This document shows positions 32,995 through 44,322 of a stretch of 64,000 bases of DNA, one piece after another (position 1 is the stretch's first letter; each line of letters starts with the position of its first letter). Below the pieces are notes generated by a model. The model saw only the letters and a list, made by a program, of their open reading frames with translations. It made no database searches and was not told where the DNA came from. Made by a program: the position numbers and the translations under genes. The DNA is from Lineolata rhizophorae (lineage: Eukaryota; Ascomycota; Dothideomycetes; Lineolatales; Lineolataceae). Location: positions 739,853 through 803,852 of the forward strand of contig MU001678.1 in the NCBI GenBank assembly GCA_010093515.1, written 5' to 3'.

Positions 32995-33353
32995 ATGATG
33001 CTTTCTTGCGTCTTCGTCGCCATCGCGACCATTGCTCGCGTCTTCGCCGCTCCAGCCGGCGATCCCAACGAGTTGAACATCCTTGCACGCCAGTCTCCGG
33101 GCTGCAATCCTGAGAAATGTTGGCAGTGCTATGTCGACAACAACTGCTTGGATGAGAACGGTGAACACACCGAGTTCTGGTATGTTTCAAACTCATCTAT
33201 AGTTTCTTTCTGCAATGTTCTACTGCATTATGTTTGATCACGTACTGACGAGATGGTGCTGCTAGCTTCGAATGTGACACCACCTTTTGGTGCGAGTGTG
33301 ACGGCGACGAAGCTCCTCAAGACGACCCTGCCGACGAGTGCCCCGGCAACTAG
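32995..33353 (+). CDS. small secreted cysteine-rich protein
   Basis: Two exons: 32995-33179 and 33266-33353. The 86-bp intron runs GTATGT to CTAG with branch ACTGAC, in phase 2, and gives 90 residues. The first 18 or 19 residues, MMLSCVFVAIATIARVFA, form a signal peptide with likely cleavage before APAGD. The mature part is short, acidic and has nine cysteines: GCNPEKCWQC, NNC, then CFEC, FWCECDGDE and DEC near the end. The second exon supplies five of them. No known domain is evident. Size, secretion signal and Cys content fit fungal effector-like or antimicrobial secreted proteins, but that is a class inference, not a function. A strong TATA box and CT-rich leader suggest a regulated, possibly highly expressed gene. 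The odd Cys count leaves one unpaired or a disulfide-linked dimer. Confidence 0.82.
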
Positions 33354-34474
33354 GCACGTCACGATCATAATGGGCTTGGACAACATGGTGTTCACATGAT
33401 CGGGCTTGGGTGGTGTTTCTTGGTCTAATGGTGCAATGGCGGGTCTGATTGGTTCATGGCGGGATAATGTTTTCATGTTCTCTCCTAATAATCCTAGTTG
33501 CGCCATGATGGCGAAAGTTCTTTAATTATGCTTTTGGCTTGCTTTTGATCATGACGTGGTGTTGCATTGTTATTGCTTTGATGAAATGCTGCTGTTATAT
33601 GGAGGTCTTTCATTTTGGCCGCATATATGCCTTAATTTGATGAATTTGGCTTTATCGTGATCTATATGTACAATTACACCATTGCACTTTCCGCAAATGT
33701 ACATATGCACTTGATATATGCCAATTTTTGCTGCGAAGTTGTCTATACGCGCAGGTCCCGCCTATTTTGCCGTTTCCCGAATGTATCATGCTTAACTACC
33801 TCCTATTACGCTATTATGCCCTTTAAAACTATATATTAGGCTCTAGTTACATCATATACTGTAGTATGGTAACTATGTACTCATAATCCGTATCTTTTTC
33901 ACGAACTTCTGTTGTTGTTGTAGTCAGTATGCAGTATGGCATCAATAAATCTGACACGAATCCACGTTTAACCTGGAAAGTTCGTATTCTAGCCATTCAG
34001 ATCGTGGTATTCCTACATTCTAACATGCTCAATAGTCTGTACATGGCATTATGTTAGTACGTCATTCAGAATCACGTATTTAGACGTTGAATATCCTAAA
34101 TTTCGCAGTGTATCAACCACTATATTGCTCGTTCCACACGTCCTTTGTAGTCTGAGCGGGGGTTGCGCCGTTATGGTGTTGGAAATATGCATTTCAATAT
34201 CACATTTGCCATATTTCATGCTATATCAGTCCCTATCCGTTTCGTCAACTTCAATTTCGGTCGCTATCAAAACATATTATTACACCACCGAACACGCCAT
34301 GAACTCCAATTATGGCATCAACTATAGTACATTTTGTAGAACATAGCGCCATACAATCATCACTCCTACCCAAATTGGCATCACACTAGATCATAGCCAT
34401 ATCCATACTCCGTCAACACTACGCTAAGGTATGTCGAACAACACTTCGCCGAAGTACGTCGAACTCCTATACAC
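33354..34474. other. AT-rich intergenic
   Basis: Convergent 3' flanks of the secreted-protein gene (+) and the acyltransferase gene (-). Noticeably AT-richer than surroundings; no gene seen. Confidence 0.55.
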
Positions 34475-37042
34475 CTACTTCTTCAACCCTGCCCGCAATT
34501 TTTCTCTCGTCTTCTCATCCACCTTGATATTCGGGACCTCCTTCTCCTTGATCGGCACTCTCGCCAACACTTTCGGGTCCGCCTTGATAGTGGGAATCTC
34601 CTTCTTCTTCTGCGCCTGTCCTTGCCCCTGCCCTTGCTGTACCTTCTTTTTCTGCTGTCCCGGTGCTGTCTGTGCAGTCGGCGGCTTCTTCACTGTGCCA
34701 ATCGGCGTCTTGGCGTAGCCACCACCACCCCCTCCACCCTTCTGCGCAGCAGTAACGTGCTGTGGCGTAGCACGCTGAGCACCCCCCTTGATCTGATTGC
34801 CGGGGGCCTTGACGCCACCTAATTTCTTCGGTCCACCCTGCACCACGCCCGTCTTCGTTGACGCAGCCGTACTCCTAGCCGGCGCCACCGAGCCCTTCGT
34901 TGACGCCGCCGTGCCTTTGCCCCCTGCAGTAGCTTTGTCATTGCCACGCGGCTGCGCCTGGACGCTCGCTCTCCTCGCGTTCCCCGCCGCGGCGGCACGC
35001 GTCGCCGCTGCGCCAATAGCCCGCTGCTGCGCCGTCTTGACGGGCGCGCTACGCACGCTGCCCAGCTCCGACGCCGCGCGCTGGCGCAACATGCCCTTGA
35101 TCTGCTCGATCTGCTCCGGCGGCAGCTTGGCGACGGGCGTGCCGGCGGTGGCGGCATGTGGTGCGGCAGAGGAGGACAAGGAGGACGAGGACGTGCGGGA
35201 GCGGAGCGGGGCGGCGGGACGAAGTTTGAGTGGCTGGCCGCGACTGTTGGCCTTGGTTGTGGAAGGAGATGGCGTCGCGGTGCCGAAATCACCACGCCCT
35301 GCAGCGGCGCCGGCGGACTTGAGAAGCGCGTTTGACTGTGAAGCACCTATCGCGGAGAGGAGGGCTTGTTTCTTCTTCTCGTCCGAGGGAGGCTCGCCGG
35401 CCTGCATCATGCTCTGTATGAGCTGTGCTTGCTGCGCGGCCGGGTCGTTGGCGCCATTTTGGCCGGCGTTGAGGAGGTGCTTCGGGTCGGAGTAGAAGAG
35501 GAAGAGAACGGCGATAAAGGCCGTGATGGGCGCGAACAAGCTGAGGAATTCCTCCCAGCTGCCGCTCTTGACTTCCGTCTCCACATATGGCGCGGGTTTG
35601 ACCGCCTTGCGCTTGTCGATGCCAGTCTGCGCGACGCGTGCGCCACCGTTGGCGCCTGTTGTCGTAGTTGTCTTCCAGAATTCCTCCGATGGGAAGCGCT
35701 TCGTCCGTTGAAAGTATTCAAGCAAGTAGTCTTTCTCGCGCCAGCGGTTGCGCAACCACACTTCGAAAGCTTTCGAGTTGTCCACGGGTATATCGGCGAT
35801 CTTGAAGCGGCGCCAGTGCATGTTGACGGATTTAGGCGGTTTACCTTCAAGTAGGGAAGAGCGGAGCGTGAAGATATCTTGGCCGAATTGGCCGGGACTG
35901 ATGCTGGCGCATTAGTCGACCTATATAAATACCGTAATGAAGAGGTAAGGCTATGTGGGGAGCCGTAGACATGATACAGTGGTGTAGTGGAAGAATGTGG
36001 CCATACGGGGACAGACACGAAGCTGTGACGAGATATGGGGGCCGTGATATTGGGGCTGTGATATGGGGGCCGTGAAAGAGACGCAGAGGGCTAAAAGCGA
36101 ATGAGACACTTACGGAACGCCTTCGTAAGCGATGGTGCAGTCGTACAACCAATCCGTTGTTTGTCGCAATTCCTGCAGACAGAACTGGATACCGGTGGTG
36201 CGCGGCAGCAACTGGTGCTTCATATCCTCGACGCCATTTTTCTGAGCCCATGCCCTGCTAGCTTCTCGCGTCGACTTGGACAGGTTCGTCCCTTCGGGGA
36301 AGATCAGGAGCCACATGGGGTCGTTGTTGTTGAGCTGCTGCAAACACTTCCGCACCTTGGGCTTGTCCTTCTTCCAGTCGCGCGCGAGGAAAATGAAATT
36401 GTAGAACTGCGCGCTCCAGCCGAAGATGGGAATGTTCTTGATGGACTCTTTCAGGATGATGTAGATGTGCCCGTGCATGCCGTTCGTGTACGCGATCCAC
36501 CACAAGTACAACCAGTCCGTGTACAGTTGATGGTTCGCCATCAGCAGGATGCGCGACGGAAAGTTGCATTTGAGGGCGCCGTCGCCGCGTTGTTGAAGCT
36601 GGTCTTTCATGCTTGCATCGCCCGTTACGCGGACCACCGTGGGCGACCACATCTGCGTGATAGTCGTGATGAGAATGGCAAAGGCTTGCTTCGTGATCGA
36701 CATGTACGATTTGTAGTACTCTTCGCTGATGAGCTTCAGGGGCGCGCCCATGAATTGTGATGCGCTGATTCTGCTCTGAATGTCAGCTTTGCGATGCCTC
36801 TTGCGACATAACGAGACCATGGCACTTCGACGACGAGCGAATCGCGCGCGCCGTAACATCACGAAAGGTGTATCTGCTTACGCCATTGCGCCCGACAGCA
36901 GCGTTGACCCAGCACTGATCATTCTGTCCATCGGCGACATGTTCGCATTCTGCCCTGCCACAGCCTTGGGGTCCATATTGCTGGCTGCCGCCAGCAGGCC
37001 CTGAGCATCACCATTTCCCTGAGGCGGGTTCGGGGCCATCAT
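34475..37042 (-). CDS. PlsC-type lysophospholipid/lysophosphatidate acyltransferase with long low-complexity tail
   Basis: Three exons: 37042-36882, 36770-36114 and 35897-34475. The introns are 111 bp (GTAAGC, branch GCTGAC) and 216 bp (GTAAGT, branch ACTAAT), both in phase 2, giving 746 residues. The acyltransferase domain carries NHQLYTDWLYLWW (motif I, His-x4-Asp, 133-145), IFGWSAQFYNFIFLARDW (motif II region) and FPEGTNLSKSTR (motif III, 211-222). Then come IAYEGVPPGQFGQDIFTL and WRRFKIADIP, features of the AGPAT5/LCLAT1-like eukaryotic group (yeast Cst26 type). These enzymes acylate lyso-phosphatidate, lysophosphatidylinositol or lysocardiolipin at ER or mitochondria-linked membranes. 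A hydrophobic segment FLSLFAPITAFIAVLFLFYS follows near residue 400. About 300 residues of Ala/Lys/Gln/Thr-rich sequence with KEIPTIKADPKV and KEVPNIKVDEKT repeats end the protein. The tail is much longer than in yeast homologues. Confidence 0.85.
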
Positions 37043-37486
37043 GCGCGTCAGCACATGAGGCGTGTAAGAAAAGCACTATTCCACCAAGCTTCCTTGGTTA
37101 CGCACAAGGTCAAAGAAGTTTTCGAGAAATTACAGATCAACAACTACTGAGGATGGAGCGTTCCCCGCAATAATGTCGCGCGGTGGAGTTGGAGCCCGGC
37201 GCCCCAGCCATCGCCACACCTTTGTGCACCAGCCGCACGCAGGTTTCGACCCCGGCCACGATCTGCAGCACTGACGTCAAGCGTCATGTGGCGCGGCAAT
37301 ACCACCAAATCTTGGTGGGAAAGAGTCGAGACTCCCCTTCTTCTCTCATCACTTTTTTTTAACCGTCTTCTCCGATTCACCTCGTGGCTTGAAATTGAAA
37401 TTGAAATTTTGCTCTACCACTCTGATCCGACCAGGTTGCAGTCGGTTGACCACCTTTCGACCATATACTAAGCGATCGACGACACC
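37043..37486. promoter_or_regulatory. shared promoter of the divergent pair
   Basis: This 444-bp gap separates the acyltransferase start (-) from the start at 37487 (+). It contains a perfect cAMP-response/ATF palindrome at 37272-37279. Confidence 0.5.
37272..37279. promoter_or_regulatory. CRE/ATF site TGACGTCA
   Basis: Perfect 8-bp palindrome bound by bZIP factors of the ATF/CREB type (Atf1/AtfA in fungi). It is centred between the two divergent genes and is immediately followed by GCGTCA, a half-site-like copy. Confidence 0.45.
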
Positions 37487-38074
37487 ATGCCTGCATCTGT
37501 TCCAGGAGCCCCAAGGAAGGCCGGCGGCCTCCAAAAGTCCGCCCTGGGAGCTGCGCCTTCTGCAACGGCGCCGGCGGCCGCAGCTGCTGGTGCGGCGGGC
37601 GGCAAGGTTCCCGGCGGCGGCATCTTCGACATCATCAGCAACCGCATCGCCGAGTTCGCCGAGAACATGACTATTGTCGAGCGACAACAGTGAGTTCCCC
37701 AGTTTGCCTCTTCTGACCTTCCATTTCTCCACCAAAGAGCAACGTGGTCAAGCTAACCGCTCCTTCCTTGTGTCAGAGTCAAACCAGAAGCGCCCCCGGC
37801 CGACCCGGCCGAGATGCAGCGTAGGAAGCCACGCAAGCTCGAAATCCGGCTCCAGACGTCCAAGCCGGAAGATGTGGCCTTCTCGGCCCCCTTCCTCGAC
37901 AACACGCTGCAGAAGATGCTCACGCTGCAGGATCGCATGCTGCGACTGGGCGCTGAGATCGCCAAGGCCGAGGACGTCAGCGACGAGATCAAAAAGGAAC
38001 AGTTTGCTGAAGCGGCGGAGATGTCGAGGATCATTGCGTTGATTTGCGCCGAGAAGGCGAGACAGAGCTCTTAA
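37487..38074 (+). CDS. unrecognised protein, small, helical
   Basis: Two exons: 37487-37689 and 37777-38074. The 87-bp intron runs GTGAGT to TCAG with branch GCTAAC, in phase 2, and gives 166 residues. The N-terminal 45 residues are Ala/Gly/Pro-rich and disordered. IFDIISNRIAEFAENMTIVERQQ (about 46-68) is a predicted amphipathic helix that leads into the intron junction. The rest is charged and helical (KLEIRLQTSKPEDV, LQKMLTLQDRMLRLGAEIAKAED, KEQFAEAAEMSRIIALICAEK), plausible as a coiled coil. No enzyme motif, signal peptide or membrane segment. Clean splice signals and strong codon regularity make this a real gene. A role as subunit of a complex is only a guess. Confidence 0.8.
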
Positions 38075-39646
38075 AGCCTTTTCCTTTTGGGTCAGGGTAA
38101 AAAGCGGACTTTGTGAGAATATGACCCAATTTCGAATGAACGGAAAACAGATTGATACGGTTTCATGAGTGGCATTTTATGTCGTTTGGGGAGGACAGGT
38201 GAGCATTAGGCAAAGTGAATGGTTCGTGCTTGTACTCTATATGTATTTCTACCCGAGGGTTCGTGGCTTGTCGAGAGGATAAAACACTGGCGGTCAAGTT
38301 TCGTGTCATCTCATCAGGCATATTTCAAAATTCATTTTAAAAGCAGCATTTGGAGATCTTAACGAAGAACTGCGTTGTGTATTGTTAGCGCCCAGCAGAA
38401 TAGTTATCCTCTGGCAGCCGAAAAGGCAATAGTGAAACAATTACGAGGTGGTATACCTACGTAGTACGGCTGTCCGAAAAATCCACGAAAAGGAACAGAC
38501 AGCGCCTCACTAATAGAAAAGACCTTTGATTGGCCACGCAAAGCCCGTGTCGAACGTGCTGGAACAATGATGCCAAGCCCCGTCACGAGGCACACACGCC
38601 ACTATGTAATCGCCCTCGTCTAGTCTCGCCACGCCGTTCGTTCTCGGCGGCCGAAATCGATGGAAAGCTTCTCCGACGTTCAATTCTTTGGCGCATGTAT
38701 TTCCTCTTCGAGGATAAGGAGAAGCTGGGCGCTTCGGTCGAACGTAGATCGAAGCCTGGGGAAAAGGCCGCCGACGTTCGACGTTAATAGGGGCACAGGT
38801 TGGTGTTACCCGGGCTGGGACTTGGGGCCCTTGGCAGGTATCATGCAGGAGCAGAACTGGGGGACGGGCTAGACCTAGGGTAGGGTCTTGGATGCGGCGT
38901 GAGTTATCTCTTTGCGAAGATGAAGAAGCGCTTTGTGATAGACGCGAGGCTGCCGAAATGGAGTTCAAGGCGGATACTCATACTCTCCAATGTACGCCAT
39001 GCCCATGGTAGTTTCAATTCGTCGCGTCGCCAACACTGAGAGAGGCCATCGTGCTTCTGTTGCGTCAGCGTGCCGGAAGAGACCAGTTTGACTGTTCAGC
39101 GTCCTGCCGTCGAGCCATGAGCATAATACGAGCCCGCGCCCGACACCTGCTGCTCATTATGAGCGCACAACTCAAGCCGTGCAGAGGCTAATACAACATA
39201 GCATCGTAGCGTACTCTCGAAGCTCTGCAAGCATCATGAGTCACACAGACCCCCTGAACCGCGGCCGGCGGCTCAGGGGCCCTGATTACCTAACAGTCGC
39301 CGTTATCGATAAAGACGCTTGTGAGGCTGGCAGTCACAATGACGCAGCTTAGACGCCCGCCGGCAAATCGGAGCTCGCCAGAAATGGATTACGAAGTCCG
39401 AAGCTGCACATTCTGGGCGCAGCGCAGTTTACCCCCAAAGGATTGGATCGTTGGATCGTTTGCCTAGGGCTTCCCTGCCCCGGACAGACTCTCGTTCGAA
39501 CAACACATGTCCGGCACCCCACTACGAACCGACCTACAGCAAACCACCAACCCCGGCGTGTGCTTCTGAATTGGTCAGCCACGCTTCGCACCGCGTACCC
39601 CCTTCACTTCTGTCCCACTCGTTGAAGTGCTCTCATTTCCCTCTAC
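38075..39646. other. intergenic
   Basis: 3' flank of the preceding gene and upstream region of the oxidoreductase. Open frames on both strands lack motifs. Confidence 0.5.
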
Positions 39647-41773
39647 ATGCTTTCACCACCGTATCTCCTGACCTGCTCAAAGCCCCTCTGCAGCATCGTG
39701 GCATCTGCCGTTCGACACAGCCAATTATCTCGCACGTCACCATTACTGCCGTCTCGACGGCTACCCCGCAGCCCCACCGGCCTCGTCTCTCTACAGCAAC
39801 AGCTACCCCACCATCCACATCGCCAGCAGCGTTCTGCGTTTAGCACAAGAACCCGCACCATGGCACAGGAATTCAAACTCAAGGACCTTACGTCGGTGGA
39901 CTTGAAGCCGGGCCAGAAGCAGGAGGCCGAGGTCGAGGGCGTCGAGGGCGGGAAGGTCCTGTTGCTGAACATGAACGGCGAGATTCACGCCACTGGCCCC
40001 AAGTGCACACACTTTGGGGCGCCGCTCGTGAAGGGCGTATTTTCGGGAGACGGGCGGTTGACGTGCCCGTGGCATGGAGGTAAACGCTACTCGTCAGAGA
40101 CAGACATGAGCATCAAGAAACACAATACGGCCCTCACAATCTCCTGCGTAGAGCCTTCTTTGAACGAAGACTTGGAGGCTGACAGTTTGTTCTGTTGTGG
40201 TTACACGCAGCTTGCTTTTCGGTCGCGACAGGCGAGGTCGAAGACGCGCCGGCGCTGGATCCTATTGCAACGTTTGAAGTCGCGCAGCGCGATGGCGGCG
40301 TCTACATCAAGGGCGACGAATCTGCACTCAAGGCGTCTAGGGGCAAATTGAACATTGCGTGCACGCCCAGTGGCCCGGAGAAGCTAGTCGTCATCGGCGG
40401 GTATGTCGGAAATGCTCCAACTGCGCATCTAACTCTAGCTCAATGCACATCTGAAGCACTCACCATCTCATCATAATCTCCCTCTGTTCAACCTAAGCTA
40501 ACGCAGCATTCCAATCCACAGTGGCAGCGGCACTATCGGCGCCGTCGAAGGCCTCCGAGGCGGCGGCTTCACCGGCCCAATTACTGTCCTAACCATCGAG
40601 CCCTACCAACCCATCGACCGCACCAAGCTCTCCAAGGCGCTTCTCGCCGACGTATCCAAGGTGGCGTGGCGCAGCGAGGACTTCTACGCCTCGGCGGGCA
40701 TCACCTTCGTCACGGACGAAGCCGCATCCGTCGATTTCAGCGCCAAGTCCGTCGCCACCAAGTCCGGCGCCACGTACGACTACACGAAGCTCGTCCTAGC
40801 CACCGGCGGCGTGCCGCGATGGCTGCCGCTGCCGGGGCTGCGCGAGGGTGAGCTCAAGAACGTCTTCGTGCTGCGCAGCGTGCCGCACGTGCAGGCGATA
40901 CTGCAGGCGGTGGGCGAGGGCAAGGGCAAGAAGGCCGTGGTCATCGGGAGCTCGTTCATCGGGATGGAAGTCGCCAACTGCCTCGCGGGAAAGGGCTGCG
41001 ACGTGTCCGTCATCGGCATGGAGAGCCAGCCGATGGAGCGCGTCTTGGGCGTCCAGATCGGCAAGGCCGTCCGCGGCCTGCTCGAGAAGAACGGCGTCAA
41101 GTTCTACATGGGCGCCAGCGTGGACAAGGCGACGGCGTCGTCCTCGGACGCGTCCGCCGTCGGCGCCGTGCACCTGAAAGACGGCACCGCGCTAGAGGCG
41201 GACCTCGTCATCGAGGGCGTCGGCGTCCGGCCGGCGACCGACTACCTGCGCGACAACCCCGCCGTCACGCTCGAGAAGGACAGCAGCGTGGCGACGGACG
41301 AGGGCTTCGCGGTGCCGGGCGTCGACGGCGTCTTCGCCGTCGGCGACATCGCCACGTATCCGTACCACGGGCCCGGCGGCGGCGGGAAGCCCACCCGCAT
41401 CGAGCACTGGAACGTGGCGCAGAACGCGGGCCGCGGCGTGGCGGCCGCCATCAACGGCAAGCTCCCGCCGGGCAAGAAGGGCAAGCCGTTCATACCCGTG
41501 TTTTGGTCGGCGCTGGGCAGCCAGTTGAGGTACTGCGGCAACACGGTCGGTGGCTACGACGACGTCGTCGTGCAGGGCGAGCTGGAGAAGCCGTCGTGGG
41601 CCGCGTTCTACTGCAACGGAGATGATGTGGTGGCCGTGGCGAGCATGATGAAGGATCCGGTCATGGTGCAGTGCGCAGAGCTGATGAGGCAGGGGAGGAT
41701 GCCGAAGAAGAGCGAGATTGTGGGCGGCGTTGACGTCTTGGAGGTGGGTCTCCCCGGGGAAATTGTGATGTGA
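39647..41773 (+). CDS. AIFM3-like Rieske [2Fe-2S] / FAD-NAD(P)H oxidoreductase
   Basis: Three exons: 39647-40079, 40211-40400 and 40522-41773. The introns are 131 bp (GTAAAC, branch GCTGAC) and 121 bp (GTATGT, branch GCTAAC), giving 624 residues. An Arg/Ser-rich N-terminus (about 1-70, RRLPRSPTG, RQQRSAFSTRTRT) looks like a mitochondrial presequence. A second ATG at 39860 would give a cytosolic form. A Rieske domain follows with C120-T-H122 and C140-P-W-H143, the second ligand pair interrupted by intron 1 right after WHG. Next is a pyridine-nucleotide-disulfide oxidoreductase fold: VVIGGGSGTIGAVEGLR (FAD, intron 2 inside the glycine motif), LVLATGGVPRWLPLPG, KKAVVIGSSFIGMEVA (NAD(P)H), GVFAVGDIATYP (second FAD motif), and a reductase C-domain. 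The family is animal AIFM3/AIFL and related bacterial ferredoxin reductases. Substrate unknown. Confidence 0.9.
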
Positions 41774-43651
41774 GCGGAGCTCGTGTGTGGAGGGCTACCA
41801 GGATATGGTACGTACGTAGATATGACTTACCTAGGAATGGCAGCCTTTGGCAGGTTCGGTTGTTTGAAGATTTATTGCTGGCCGTGTGAAACGCGTGCGG
41901 GGCGACGACGTCTTGAATTTAATGGAATGAAGTCATTGTGTTTTGCTGGTTACGTGGACCCTTTCTTTGGGCACTTCCTTGGCCAGGCGGAGATGCGCGG
42001 TGATGACAGGGAGGGTGCGGAATGTTGAAACGGGGATGTGGGCTCTGCAATTTCCTCGGGGTCTTGGGCAGACGCGAACCACCCGTGCCGCTCGAAGGCG
42101 ATGATGCCAAATGGCCAACACGCCTCGTCCGGAGATGGGACCGTGGAGAGTGCTCTGTGGTCTACTACATACGTAGTACGTACCTGCGTGACGGCGTGAA
42201 CATCTCTCGTCTTGGTTTTGAAATCTGATAGGGCAGCTCGGGAGCGTCGATCACCCCTTGTCTCCACGCTCCCGGGGAATTTGTCCGCGAAAGCCCTGGA
42301 ATGCGGTCGATCTGCGTGTCGCGGATGGCGCGCCTACTGGACGGTGCTGACTCCGACCGGCCGTGCCCCGGCGTCAACGTGAGGAGGCTACTACACGTAC
42401 GGAGTACACCCGGCCAGTGAGCAGCACGGCGATCAGAGGGCCCTTTGCAATGTACTTGGCACTCGACACAACAGTGGCGCCGATCACAAACTCACGTTGA
42501 ATTTCCCAGGGTCCGTTCCCTTTCTACCCGCGGCAAAAAGAAGGCGAACGGCGGCGGATGGCGCAGGGAGACCCTGTTCCAGCCAAGCAGAACCGACAAG
42601 TCGTCGCCGCTATAGCCTCCGAAGCTTATACACGCTGAAACAGCGGGCCACGCGTCCAGTCTGTCACGCCTCTTCTTTGCGCCCTGCCGCGCGCTGGGCC
42701 CCTTGCAATGAATCAATGCCCGCGGGCGAGCTGGCGTGCGCGAAGGGGGGCTGGAATATTTTAAAAGTCGATGGGCGGGCGGCGGCTCTGCGCTGAGACA
42801 AGACGCTTGAAAATTTTCCGCAGCGTGCTTCCGTCGGGATTGTGGTGGTGGTGTGTTCTCTCCGCACCACAGTTCAACACCAACCACGTCCACCAATCTA
42901 TCTCCGTCTCTCGCTCGCTTTCTTTTGCTCGTGTTCCTGCATGCTCGCATGTCCTGCAGGCAGGCTCTCGTTTAGCTCCCGCAATAAACCCGCCAAAACT
43001 TCCCCGAAGCGGGAAAGTCCCGATCGCTCGCCCTTCCAATCTATCTCGTACAAAGATCCGATCGCTCTGTCTGCGTGCACGCTCTAAGCCTCCTTTCAGC
43101 TGAGCTCCTGTCATCATTCGTCGATCCGGACCCGCGTGCCCGGGGAGCGTAGTGGCTGTGCCAGATTGCCCACGCGCGACGAGCTTTTTTTATCTCAGCT
43201 CAGCAGCGAGCATAATCAATACCGCCCTTCCCCGCGTATTTGCTTGGTCACGCCTAAGCAAACGGTCTATTGGAAGGATTTGCGTCAAGGCGAGAATAGA
43301 ATACGGTCGTGTGTCAGAATAGGTGGTCGAGGCCGGGCCTCAGAGGCGAAGGGTTTCGTGCGAGCTGAGCTGCACGTGAGGGCTGCTGGACGCGGGATTC
43401 ATATACGCAGTCAGACCCGGTTGTTTGAATTCTTCAAATTTTTTTTTCTTCGCTCAAGTCGAATCGACGAACAATCTACGACGTGCTGCGAATACGAGGC
43501 TTTCTCCTTTCGAGCGTTGCGGGATTTCCATCGTTTGGCCATTCGCATTCAACAACACCACGATCGCTTTGACATCTTCGACATTTTTCTTTCTCACTAC
43601 GCACATTACTTGAGCCAAGATTTCTTTTCCTAAGAGTTCGCAAAAATCAAC
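41774..43651. other. intergenic / long leader
   Basis: 3' flank of the oxidoreductase, then a CT-rich stretch (42.8-43.65 kb) likely to be promoter and 5' UTR of the next gene. No other gene recognised. TACGTA-type palindromes occur at 41808 and 42168. Confidence 0.5.
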
Positions 43652-44322
43652 ATGCACGACACCACCGCATCAACAACCCACGCCGACATGACCTCCACCG
43701 CCACGCAGTGGGACACCACCCCCCACCACGCAACCGTCCATCACGAACCCTCCACAAACACCACGGTACGTATGCACTCGACTCAACTTCACAACCTACT
43801 CCAACAATACCCCCGCAATTTCCTCTCCAGTCCAAAAGCTCGTTACTAACAGAAACGCACTACAGATCGACCACCACCACCACCACCCAGCCGCCCTTCC
43901 ACCACCGCCCCGGCGCTCCAGCCTCACCCAACCCCACCACCACCACCCCGACCACAAACCCCCCCACCCACACCCCCCTTCCATCTCCCCGCCTTCCCAC
44001 AACGACCCCACCAAAACGCTTCCCCCAGGCCTCTTCTCGCCCAACCCGTCCGCCTCGTCGCCTCCCCAGCCCTGCTACGGCGCCACCGCCGCCACCATCC
44101 TGCCCCTGCACTCGGGCGGCGTCCAGGTCTGCCGACGGCGCGGCAGCGCGCTGCGCGCCGCGGGCCTCTGCCTGGCCGCCGTCCTGCTGGCCGCCGGCCT
44201 TGTTCTGATGGTGGGCGGCGGCGTGCGAGGGCTCAGGTGGGTGGACGAGTGGGAGTGCGAGAGGTGGGGGAGGGAGAGGGGCGAGCCGTGGTTTGTCGAA
44301 GGGGATTGTGGCGGGTGGTGAG
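43652..44322 (+). CDS. His/Pro-rich single-pass membrane protein
   Basis: Two exons: 43652-43765 and 43867-44322. The 101-bp intron runs GTACGT to TACAG with branch ACTAAC, in phase 0, and gives 189 residues. The N-terminal two thirds are disordered, first Thr/His-rich (HDTTASTTHADMTS, TPHHATVHHEP), then with His runs (DHHHHHP, PHHHHPDHK) and Pro/Ser. A single transmembrane helix, LRAAGLCLAAVLLAAGLVLM, follows a basic CRRRGS patch, and the last 38 residues are short, acidic/aromatic with two Cys. No family recognised. The His-rich face could bind metal, but that is inference. The layout resembles type II or tail-region membrane proteins of unknown role in moulds. Splice signals are textbook. 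Confidence 0.75.

Noticed and set aside
34797-35495. 232-codon open frame on the plus strand
   Set aside because: Shadow of the Ala-rich tail of the minus-strand acyltransferase.
36110-36862. Acyltransferase as a separate gene from the downstream 448-codon frame
   Set aside because: A GTAAGT donor and CAG acceptor with an ACTAAT branch join them in phase, restoring the family sequence YEGVPPGQFGQDIF.
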